Part shown: positions 47,101 through 53,591 of the stretch, in pieces
Layout: the number at the start of each line of letters is the position of its first letter
How positions within the stretch are numbered: position 1 is the first letter of the stretch
Source of the DNA: Macrococcus brunensis
GTDB taxonomy: Bacteria > Bacillota > Bacilli > Staphylococcales > Staphylococcaceae
Direction: 5' to 3'
NCBI RefSeq assembly: GCF_004359615.1
Contig: NZ_SCWA01000015.1
Coordinates: 1-53,591, forward strand
Length of the DNA: 53,591 bases
Notes under the pieces: model-generated
The model's input: the letters and a program-made list of their open reading frames with translations, nothing else
The model's database searches: none
Told to the model about the DNA's origin: nothing
Made by a program: the position numbers and the translations under genes

Positions 47101-48842
47101 TATTTGTCGACTCCTTCATTCACCACTGTATTGATCTTATCTTCAATATCATGCGGCAGGAATGGTGTTCCGTCATATTTGACGAAACTAGTTATTTTAT
47201 TCTGATGCTGTGTATTCATTCTGATGATCTGAGCAAGCTGACCTTGATAGTTGTTTTCTGCTACGATGACTTTTTTCGCTTTATCAAGCGCAGACTGTAC
47301 TTCTTCTGTCGGGAACGGGTGCAGCTGTCTGATCTGCATGTGGTTGACTTTAAGATCTGTACGCATCATTGCTTCTTCAATCGCACCATGAGTAGAAATA
47401 AAACCAATAACAAGGATATCAGCGTCGGCGTGACCCCCGCTTTCTACAACAGGCTGTTCAATTTTCAGCGCTTCAATTTTACGCATACGTTTTTCCATCT
47501 GTTTAATACGGTTAACAGGTGATTCAGATGGCTTACCATCTTCAGCGTGCTCAACACCTGTTACGTGATGGATGCCGTTTTTCGTTCCAGGCAATGTACG
47601 TGGAGAGACACCTGTTTCTGTCACTTCATAGCGCTTGAAGTAATCTTTCGTCTCTGCATCCGGTACGTCACTGACAATATTGCCGCGGCGGATATCGATG
47701 CGGTTGTAATCCAGCTCAGGGACCGTCTGCTTACCGAGTGATAACTGCAGGTCACTTAAGAGAATAACCGGACATTGATATTCCTCAGCAAGGTTAAAGG
47801 CTTCCATTGATAAATAAAAGGCATCTTCAACAGTAGTCGGCGCGATAACAATCTTCGGAATATCACCATGTGTACCATAGATCATCTGCATTAAATCGGA
47901 TTGTTCCTGCTTTGTCGGCAGACCTGTTGACGGGCCGCCGCGCATTGTGTTGACGATGACGAGCGGCTGTTCTGTCATACCTGAAAGACCGATCGCTTCC
48001 ATCATGAGTGACAGACCAGGACCCGCTGACGCTGTGAACGCTCTGACACCGGCATAATTGACACCAATCGCCATTACAGCAGCCGCTATCTCATCTTCTG
48101 TCTGGATGACCGTACCGTTAAATTTAGGCAGCTTATCAATCATATACTCCATGATCTCTGAGGCAGGTGTAATCGGATAAGCAGCCATAAAACGAGCGCC
48201 GCCTGCTAAGGCACCTAGTGAAATGGCTTCATTACCAATCATGAAGAGATGACCGACGCCATCACTGTCTTCAAGATTAAAACGGTCACCAATCTCTTCA
48301 CCGTATTTCAATATTTCAGCGACACCACTTTTCAATGCCTCTTTATTCAGTGCAACGATTTTATCGCCTTTTTTCTTGAACATCAATTCTACTAGTTCTT
48401 CAAATGGTTCAAGTGAGAGACCTAAAAGTTGAACAGTCGCACCGACTGCAACCATGTTTTTCATGAGAGCAGTACCCAGTTCCTTCGCGATTTCCGTGAA
48501 GTTGATTTCAATCAGCAGTCCTTCAAAATCTTCCGGTTTCTCAGGACTGAATTTGCCGTCCGCTAAAATAACACCTTCTGATGTCAGTTCCTGATAGTTA
48601 AGATCGATCGTCTCCTGGTCAAATGCCACGAGAATATCTAAATCGTCACTGATCGCGTAAACAGGTGTAGTTGAGACACGGATTTTATTATTAGTGTGTC
48701 CCCCTTTGATACGACTTGAGAAATGACGATAGCCATATAAATAATAGCCTTGTCTATTTAAAGCAGTTGAAAAAATCTCACCCGTTGATTCAATTCCTTC
48801 CCCCTGCTGTCCACCGACTTTCCATGAAATTTGTGATTTCAA
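47100..48842 (-). CDS. korA: 2-oxoacid:ferredoxin oxidoreductase, alpha subunit (gamma-alpha fusion)
   Basis: 580 residues. The N-terminal 180 residues are a gamma domain: 'SWKVGGQQGEGIESTGEIFS', 'YRHFSSRIKGGHTNNKIRVS', 'LDILVAFDQETIDL'. The alpha part has 'GNEAISLGALAGGARFMAAYPITPASEIMEYM', 'TEDEIAAAVMAIGVNYAGVRAFTASAGPG' and 'VNTMRGGPSTGLPTKQEQSDL', the catalytic Thr region. A C-terminal transketolase-like domain follows. This two-subunit KorAB type occurs in many Firmicutes next to ymdB and miaB. ATG at 48842. Confidence 0.95.
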   Translation of the reverse strand: MKSQISWKVGGQQGEGIESTGEIFSTALNRQGYYLYGYRHFSSRIKGGHTNNKIRVSTTPVYAISDDLDILVAFDQETIDLNYQELTSEGVILADGKFSPEKPEDFEGLLIEINFTEIAKELGTALMKNMVAVGATVQLLGLSLEPFEELVELMFKKKGDKIVALNKEALKSGVAEILKYGEEIGDRFNLEDSDGVGHLFMIGNEAISLGALAGGARFMAAYPITPASEIMEYMIDKLPKFNGTVIQTEDEIAAAVMAIGVNYAGVRAFTASAGPGLSLMMEAIGLSGMTEQPLVIVNTMRGGPSTGLPTKQEQSDLMQMIYGTHGDIPKIVIAPTTVEDAFYLSMEAFNLAEEYQCPVILLSDLQLSLGKQTVPELDYNRIDIRRGNIVSDVPDAETKDYFKRYEVTETGVSPRTLPGTKNGIHHVTGVEHAEDGKPSESPVNRIKQMEKRMRKIEALKIEQPVVESGGHADADILVIGFISTHGAIEEAMMRTDLKVNHMQIRQLHPFPTEEVQSALDKAKKVIVAENNYQGQLAQIIRMNTQHQNKITSFVKYDGTPFLPHDIEDKINTVVNEGVDK

Positions 48843-48890
48843 GTTTTCATCCTCCTACAATTTATCTCATCACTCAATATAACAGAAAAA

Positions 48891-48915
48891 CCGCACAGTC
48901 ACATGACTTGTGCGG
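48891..48915 (-). terminator. Terminator between ymdB and korA
   Basis: CCGCAC...GTGCGG with an inner AGTCA/TGACT pair and one bulged base; T-run on the minus strand (48890-48886). korAB should therefore have its own promoter. Confidence 0.75.
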
Positions 48916-48935
48916 GTATTTGAACTAAATTCATA

Positions 48936-49733
48936 CTAATGGCCGATAAACGGCTGATCAGGATTGATTAAGATACGTTCGATTTTCTTTGTTTTACCTG
49001 CTTTATCAAGTTCAATGTAAACACCTGACAGGACACCACGACCTGTTTCATGCAGGACATGCTTGACGGGTAAACCTGTTATAAAACGGTGAATCACTTC
49101 ATCTTTATTGATGCCAAGAATGCCGTCATAATCCCCTGTCATCCCCACATCTGTGATAAAGCCGGTACCTTGCGGCAGAATACGGTTATCCGATGTCTGA
49201 ATATGTGTATGCGTTCCGACAACGGCACTGACACGACCATCTAAATAATAGCCCATTGCGCCTTTTTCAGAAGTTGTCTCGGCATGAAAATCAACGAATA
49301 TATGATTTGTTTCTTTACGCGCCATCTCAATTAATTCATCCGCTTTTTTAAAAGGATCATCGATAGCAGGTAGAAACGCTCTGCCCTGCAGATTAATGAT
49401 AGCGAGCTTATCCTGATTGAAGCGAACAATTTTCATTCCGACACCTGGTGCTTCTGCCGGGTAATTCGCTGGCCGAATCATCTTGATGTCCTGATCGAGA
49501 AAATCATAGACATCTCGCTGACCATATGTGTGATTACCAAGTGTGACGAAGTCCACCCCTTGAGTCATAAATGATTTATAAATCTTTTCGGTGATGCCTC
49601 GGCCATGTGCAGCATTTTCACCATTTACAATTGTAAAGTTAGGTTGATACTTCTTCTTTAAGTGCGGGAGATGCTCACTTAACATATCACGGCCTATTGA
49701 TCCCACTATATCTCCAATAAATAAAATTCTCAT
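48936..49733 (-). CDS. ymdB: YmdB-type metallophosphodiesterase
   Basis: 265 residues. Calcineurin-like motifs: 'ILFIGDIVGSIGRDML', 'TIVNGENAAHGRGIT', 'FVTLGNHTYGQRDVYDF', 'FVDFHAETTSEKGAMGYYLDGRVSAVVGTHTHIQTSDNRILP' and 'GFITDVGMTGDYDG'. In B. subtilis YmdB is a 2',3'-cyclic nucleotide phosphodiesterase affecting biofilm and motility choices. ATG at 49733. Upstream neighbours in related genomes are rny and recA, beyond the window here or moved, since a plus-strand gene lies next. Confidence 0.95.
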   Translation of the reverse strand: MRILFIGDIVGSIGRDMLSEHLPHLKKKYQPNFTIVNGENAAHGRGITEKIYKSFMTQGVDFVTLGNHTYGQRDVYDFLDQDIKMIRPANYPAEAPGVGMKIVRFNQDKLAIINLQGRAFLPAIDDPFKKADELIEMARKETNHIFVDFHAETTSEKGAMGYYLDGRVSAVVGTHTHIQTSDNRILPQGTGFITDVGMTGDYDGILGINKDEVIHRFITGLPVKHVLHETGRGVLSGVYIELDKAGKTKKIERILINPDQPFIGH

Positions 49734-49946
49734 CTTATGCTCCTTTAACTGTTCATCCTATGTTATTGTACCAAAAAGCTGGCAATGGTACTTCAATTAT
49801 GGATACTATAAATATGTATGACCGTTCATTATGATCTTTATGTAGTAGCCGTCATTTTCAATCATTTTTGAAAAGAATAAAAGCATGTAAAAAAACAATT
49901 TGGATATGATAAACTAAATCTAAATCCAAGAAAAAGAGGTTGAAGC

Positions 49947-50516
49947 ATGTCACTTAAGAAAATATCGATTATTTTGTGTACATCAGCAGTTGTCCTGACT
50001 GCTTGTGGCGCTAAAGAAGAACCTGCAGAAACTAAAACAAATCAGATTTCAAGTGAAGCTAAAAAAGCAATCGAAGAAAGTAAAAAACGCGGACAAATAA
50101 AAGCTGAAAAGCGTAATTCACAGGAAAATCAGACATCAGAAGTTTCAACTGAACCACCAACGACAGAAGCACCTGCTGTTTCAACTGAAGAGGTAACTAC
50201 AGAACTGCCAACTACAGCATTACCAACAACAGAAATACCTGTCACTTCTACTCCTACTACAGAGGAGCCAACTACAGAAACATTATCAACTGAAGAAGCT
50301 TCTTCAGAGTCACTGAGTACAGAAAATCCAGTTAGCAGTGTGACTACTGCAGATCAGCTTCAGCAGATTATGTTCGGTAATTATACTGAGGTCGAGAAAA
50401 GACAAGCCTACAACGCAGCTGTGGCTAGTGGTGTAATTCCACCTGGTCATATGGATGGCGGCACAACTATGCAAGCCTATCAAAGTTCAATAAACGTCCA
50501 ACAAGGCTTAGAATAA
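49947..50516 (+). CDS. Surface lipoprotein with a Thr/Glu/Pro-rich linker
   Basis: 189 residues. Signal peptide with lipobox 'VVLTAC', Cys20 lipidated. A short charged helix (residues 38-60), then a low-complexity linker at about 65-135 rich in 'TTE', 'STE' and 'PTTE' units. A C-terminal module of about 50 residues 'LQQIMFGNYTEVEKRQAYNA' and 'SGVIPPGHMDGG' follows. The linker looks like a wall-spanning spacer. I do not recognise the C-terminal module. ATG at 49947 follows AAAGAGGTTGAAGC. The gap 49734-49946 has no other feature that I can support. Confidence 0.8.
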   Translation: MSLKKISIILCTSAVVLTACGAKEEPAETKTNQISSEAKKAIEESKKRGQIKAEKRNSQENQTSEVSTEPPTTEAPAVSTEEVTTELPTTALPTTEIPVTSTPTTEEPTTETLSTEEASSESLSTENPVSSVTTADQLQQIMFGNYTEVEKRQAYNAAVASGVIPPGHMDGGTTMQAYQSSINVQQGLE

Positions 50517-50519
50517 AAT

Positions 50520-50542
50520 AAGGTCACTACAGTAGTGACCTT
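50520..50542 (+). terminator. Terminator of the Thr/Glu-rich lipoprotein gene
   Basis: AAGGTCACT / AGTGACCTT with a short loop, followed by TTAATTTTAA. Confidence 0.85.
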
Positions 50543-50579
50543 TAATTTTAAACTTATAAGTTTACATAATATAGTTATA

Positions 50580-51062
50580 TTAATTTTTAGATAAATAATG
50601 TATCCTTTGATTGAGTGAACCACGAAAAGCTAAGTCAGCTTTAAGCCTTTTAACAAACGGCCCGTCCACTAACACATCTGCCGCACTTAGAATCCATTTT
50701 AACTGATCATCGTATTCGATATATTCTTTCATATAGCCTGTCCATATCCAGATATCCTTTGTACTGCCAAAATGTAAACGTACAGCATGGATTAAACGCT
50801 TCAATACCAGCTGATTTTGAAGTGGCTCCCCGCCCAGTATAGACAGACCTTTAATATAGTCCGGCCTCAATAAGTAAATGATTCTGTTAAGCAGTTCATC
50901 GGTCAATTCTTCTCCCGCATCAAAACGCCATAAAGAAGCATTAAAACAGCCAGGACATCTGAAGTGACAGCCAGCTAAATACACGCTCACTCTAACGCCT
51001 TCACCGTCTGTTACACAATCCGGTATAATTCTAGCGACTCTGTTCTCTCCGTCATATTTCAT
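50580..51062 (-). CDS. nrdG: Anaerobic ribonucleotide reductase activating protein
   Basis: 160 residues. Radical-SAM motif 'VYLAGCHFRCPGCFNASLW' (CxxxCxxC), then 'GLSILGGEPLQNQLVLKRLI' (GGEP SAM-binding) and 'IWIWTGYMKEYI'. It creates the glycyl radical on NrdD using reduced ferredoxin or flavodoxin. It overlaps nrdD by 4 bases and forms the second gene of the operon. Confidence 0.97.
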   Translation of the reverse strand: MKYDGENRVARIIPDCVTDGEGVRVSVYLAGCHFRCPGCFNASLWRFDAGEELTDELLNRIIYLLRPDYIKGLSILGGEPLQNQLVLKRLIHAVRLHFGSTKDIWIWTGYMKEYIEYDDQLKWILSAADVLVDGPFVKRLKADLAFRGSLNQRIHYLSKN

Positions 51063-52879
51063 AAATGCTTCACTCGACTCGCAATCTCCTGGTGACGACC
51101 TTTAACCATCGGCCGCTTAAGCGGATTGCCGAGATAGCCACATGTTCGTTTAACAACATCTGCTCGTGAAGGGTCATGGTTACCACATTCAGGACATACA
51201 AACCCTTCAGCTGTCGGCTTAAACTCACCTTCAAAGTCGCAGTCATAACAATGGTCAATCGGCAGATTTGTGCCAAGGTATCCAATTTTATCATATGCAT
51301 AATCCCACACAGCTTCAAGCGCCTGAGGATTATGGTGCAGCGAAGGGTACTCGCAATAATGGATAAAGCCACCTATCGAGTATCTAGCAAATGACTGCTC
51401 GAGGCGAATCTTCTGGAATGGAGAGATTTTTTTGCGTACATCATAGTGAAAAGAATTAGTATAGTATCCTTTATCTGTGACATCTTTTATGTCACCAAAC
51501 TGTTCTCTATCTAACTGACAGAAACGATCAGTCAGCGACTCGCTAGGCGTGCCATAAACACTGAACTGTACATCATACATATGGCTCCACGTCTCAGTCT
51601 GTTCATACATGAATTTAACAACAGAGACCAGGCTACTGACCGCTTCATCATCACTCTCCCAGTCGTTGTCAAAGAGCAGCACGCCTACCTCGTAAAGGCC
51701 GATATAACCCACACTCACTGTACATCTTCTGTTATAGAATAACTGGTCTATCTCTTCACCATTATCAAGTCTGCTAAGTGCACCATATTGATACAGAATA
51801 GGCGCATTCTCTGGACGTGCTTCTTTCACTCTTTTGATTCTATATAGACACGCGTCTTTCACTATTTGCATTCTCTCTTCCAGTATGGTCATAAAGACTT
51901 CCAGACTTCCTCCGCTATCGATGGCGATTCTGGGCAAGTTTAAAGTGGTGACACCTAAATTAAACCGTCCGCTATTGATGTACTCACCGTTCTGTTCAAA
52001 ACTGTTTAGAAAACTTCTACAGCCCATCGGCACTTTAAAGTCACCAATCATATCTGTTAAAGCCTTGTAATTAAGCACATCCGGATACATTCTTTTTGTC
52101 GAACACTCAATAGCAAGCTTTTTAATATCATAGTTAGGATCGTCATGCATCAGGTTAACCCCTTTTTTTAAAGAGAAAACCAGTTTCGGAAAAATAGCTG
52201 TCGCTGCCTCTTTTCCTAAGCCCTTTATTCTGATATCCAGTATCGCCTGCTGTATCAATCTACTATAATCATCGGTGCCAAGGCCAAATCCAAAAGTCAC
52301 AAAAGGTGTCTGACCGTTCGAAGAATAGAGTGTATTAATTTCATACTCAAGTGATTGCATAGCGCTATATACATCACGTCGGGTCATGTTCATTACGTAT
52401 GAATCAATCTCACTGATATGATAGGTGACTGCATCCTGATGGTGTCTGTCAGCATTTAAGACAGCATATTTACTGAGTATTTCATCAAGACGATCTACCG
52501 AACACCCCCCGTACTGGCTACTGGCGACGTTCGCTATAATCTGAGCAATCTGGGCAGCAGCTGTCTGTATTGATTTAGGGGGTTCTACTTCTGCATTACC
52601 TATTTTAAACCCGTTGTTCAGCATATCTTCAATATTGATTAAACAGCAGTTTGTCATGGGCATATAGGGATGATAATCCAGATCATGAAAATGAACTTCA
52701 CCTTTGATATGAGACTCTCTGATATGTGCAGGCAGCCATTTCAATCCATAATATTTAGCAACAGTACCTGCAGTTAAATCTCTAAGCGTGTTGAACACAT
52801 TTGAATCTTTGTTAGCATTCTCGTTAATAATGGACTTCTCTTTATTCTGTAATCTTTCCATTTGAGTTTCCAGCGACAT
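51059..52879 (-). CDS. nrdD: Anaerobic ribonucleoside-triphosphate reductase, class III
   Basis: 606 residues. Glycyl-radical motif near the C-terminus 'VVKRTCGYLGNPLKRPMVKG', preceded by the zinc site 'CYDCDFEGEFK' and 'CPECGNHDP'. Active-site region 'GEVHFHDLDYHPYMPMTNCCLINI' and 'ANVASSQYGGCSVDRLDEIL'. It reduces NTPs to dNTPs without oxygen. No N-terminal ATP-cone is visible, so the allosteric activity site may be absent. ATG at 52879 follows GAAAGAAGTGATTGG; a longer start would run through the NrdR box. Confidence 0.96.
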   Translation of the reverse strand: MSLETQMERLQNKEKSIINENANKDSNVFNTLRDLTAGTVAKYYGLKWLPAHIRESHIKGEVHFHDLDYHPYMPMTNCCLINIEDMLNNGFKIGNAEVEPPKSIQTAAAQIAQIIANVASSQYGGCSVDRLDEILSKYAVLNADRHHQDAVTYHISEIDSYVMNMTRRDVYSAMQSLEYEINTLYSSNGQTPFVTFGFGLGTDDYSRLIQQAILDIRIKGLGKEAATAIFPKLVFSLKKGVNLMHDDPNYDIKKLAIECSTKRMYPDVLNYKALTDMIGDFKVPMGCRSFLNSFEQNGEYINSGRFNLGVTTLNLPRIAIDSGGSLEVFMTILEERMQIVKDACLYRIKRVKEARPENAPILYQYGALSRLDNGEEIDQLFYNRRCTVSVGYIGLYEVGVLLFDNDWESDDEAVSSLVSVVKFMYEQTETWSHMYDVQFSVYGTPSESLTDRFCQLDREQFGDIKDVTDKGYYTNSFHYDVRKKISPFQKIRLEQSFARYSIGGFIHYCEYPSLHHNPQALEAVWDYAYDKIGYLGTNLPIDHCYDCDFEGEFKPTAEGFVCPECGNHDPSRADVVKRTCGYLGNPLKRPMVKGRHQEIASRVKHL

Positions 52880-52892
52880 CCAATCACTTCTT

Positions 52893-52908
52893 TCACAATA
52901 TATAGTGT
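52893..52908 (-). promoter_or_regulatory. NrdR box, proximal
   Basis: ACACTATATATTGTGA on the minus strand, nearly the consensus ACACWATATATWGTGT. It lies 14 bases before the nrdD start. Confidence 0.8.
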
Positions 52909-52924
52909 TAACAACAATATTATA

Positions 52925-52940
52925 CATCTATATATAGTAT
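52925..52940 (-). promoter_or_regulatory. NrdR box, distal
   Basis: ATACTATATATAGATG on the minus strand, 32 bases (about three helical turns) from the proximal box. A TATAAT -10 element lies between the two, so bound NrdR would cover the promoter. Confidence 0.75.
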
Positions 52941-53008
52941 TTAAAAGGAGTATGGACAGACTGTACTGAAACGTTCAAAATGATGTGATTAATGTGATTT
53001 ATATTACA

Positions 53009-53428
53009 TTAGAGCTCGAGATTATTAAATCGTTCATGAGAAGTGAGCAATTTCAGTATAATCGCTTCATTTTCGCTTATTCTAGTATTAAATTTGCTGG
53101 AAAATAATGCCCCGTCTAATTCTATAATGATATCAATACGCTGCGTATCGTTGGTAACAGGATCAATCGAAATGATATTAACAGTACCTGACTCATTCAT
53201 AGAAAGCTGGTAGTAGATGCCGAGCCATTCAATTAAACCACCTTCCACTTTAATTTTGACCGCTTCACTGTTTTTGACGTTTGCACTGATTTCCTGATTA
53301 AGTTGCTCGATATAGGCTGTTATCGTCTGGAATAATTGAAGCGCTGCCTTATTATAGCCAGTATAAGTCGTCACTTTCTGAACTCGTTTATCGAGCATTT
53401 TAAAAAGATTTGTCTTAATGTTATCCAT
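53009..53428 (-). CDS. Small protein of unknown function
   Basis: 139 residues, soluble, no signal peptide. N-terminal helices ('TNLFKMLDKRVQKVTTYTGY', 'ALQLFQTITAYIEQLNQEI') precede a beta-rich half ('VKIKVEGGLIEWLGIYYQLS', 'GTVNIISIDPVTNDTQRIDI', 'ELDGALFSSKF'). No family is recognised. ATG at 53428 has the ribosome site GAGGAGGAAAATAG. A possible promoter and a tiny upstream reading frame precede it. Confidence 0.7.
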   Translation of the reverse strand: MDNIKTNLFKMLDKRVQKVTTYTGYNKAALQLFQTITAYIEQLNQEISANVKNSEAVKIKVEGGLIEWLGIYYQLSMNESGTVNIISIDPVTNDTQRIDIIIELDGALFSSKFNTRISENEAIILKLLTSHERFNNLEL

Positions 53429-53457
53429 CTATTTTCCTCCTCAAAAAAACACAGAGC

Positions 53458-53472
53458 TCAGGCTGAGGTCAC
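53458..53472 (-). other. Possible four-codon leader peptide upstream of the last gene
   Basis: On the minus strand AAAGGAG (about 53486-53480) is followed by GTG ACC TCA GCC TGA. A T-run follows the reading frame, then the ribosome site of the gene at 53428. It may be chance. Confidence 0.25.
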
Positions 53473-53497
53473 TGAAAATCTCCTTTAATAATCTACG

Positions 53498-53527
53498 ATT
53501 ATTCTGATAATTAAAGAAGAATCGCAA
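53498..53527 (-). promoter_or_regulatory. Candidate promoter of the last gene
   Basis: TTGCGA (53527-53522), 18-base spacer, AATAAT (53503-53498), on the minus strand. The AATAATC/GATTATT palindrome overlaps the -10. Confidence 0.35.
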
Positions 53528-53547
53528 TTGAATAAAAATCTTTTAGA

Positions 53548-53573
53548 GAACATGAATTTTGAAATTCATGTTC
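53548..53573. terminator. Hairpin at the right edge
   Basis: GAACATGAATTT / AAATTCATGTTC, then TTTATTTTG on the plus strand. No plus-strand gene precedes it in the window, so it may serve a gene to the right on the minus strand or a short RNA. Confidence 0.5.
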
Positions 53574-53591
53574 TTTATTTTGTTCTCATCA

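Noticed and set aside
52953-52970. Small plus-strand frame starting ATGGACAGACTG after AAAAGGAG
   Set aside because: It stops after five codons and has no promoter; likely chance.

Overview
The window is a low-GC Gram-positive chromosome segment. Gene content and order are those of the Staphylococcaceae: hom-thrC-thrB-Cof hydrolase beside an aspartate kinase, a lysine-type permease and guaC; and ymdB-korAB, miaB-ricA-mutS-mutL-glpP-glpF-glpK-glpD-lipase-miaA-hflX-(PLP lyase)-glnR-glnA. Remembered staphylococcal order is broken in several places: pan genes lie between the permease and the thr cluster, hfq is missing between miaA and hflX, and a block of ABC exporter, DedA, NERD and thiamine-transport genes lies between korB and miaB. 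This fits a Macrococcus/Macrococcoides-type relative better than Staphylococcus itself. That assignment is inference. No rRNA, tRNA, CRISPR or prophage was seen.

Layout. 1-130: probable right end of an IS3-family element. 146-3678 (minus): small unknown gene, secreted CAP protein, GMP reductase, zinc-binding lipoprotein with a Zur-type operator. 3867-5704 (plus): amino-acid permease and a small unknown protein. 5726-8696: panB-panC-panD (minus) divergent from panE (plus). 8705-14094: hom-thrC-thrB plus a HAD phosphatase (minus), divergent from aspartate kinase (plus). 14117-19960: accessory stretch with DUF2332-like, MarR, GNAT and HIT genes, two secreted or membrane DUF4352/DUF5067-like proteins, and an orphan EssB/YukC-like membrane protein. 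20015-26153: glnRA, PLP lyase, hflX, miaA, lipase. 26232-35400: glycerol genes with two leader RNAs and their antiterminator gene glpP, then mutSL. 35413-41522: thiW, ricA, miaB and a heterodimeric ABC exporter. 41656-43260 (plus): DedA and NERD proteins. 43389-46226: thiamine-precursor ABC operon under a TPP riboswitch. 46237-49733: korAB and ymdB. 49947-50516 (plus): Thr/Glu-rich lipoprotein. 50580-52940: anaerobic ribonucleotide reductase nrdDG behind two NrdR boxes. 53009-53591: small unknown gene with a possible leader.

How it works together. Four visible RNA or operator circuits connect genes inside the window: GlpP with the glpF and glpD leaders, TPP with the thi operon, and likely NrdR and Zur sites whose regulators are encoded elsewhere. 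Aspartate-family amino-acid and pantothenate synthesis form two tight divergent clusters. The least explained region is 16.4-20.0 kb, where the orphan EssB-like protein sits between the two Ig-like envelope proteins.

Starts were chosen by ribosome binding site and family N-termini. Counting was by eye, so site coordinates may be off by one base.
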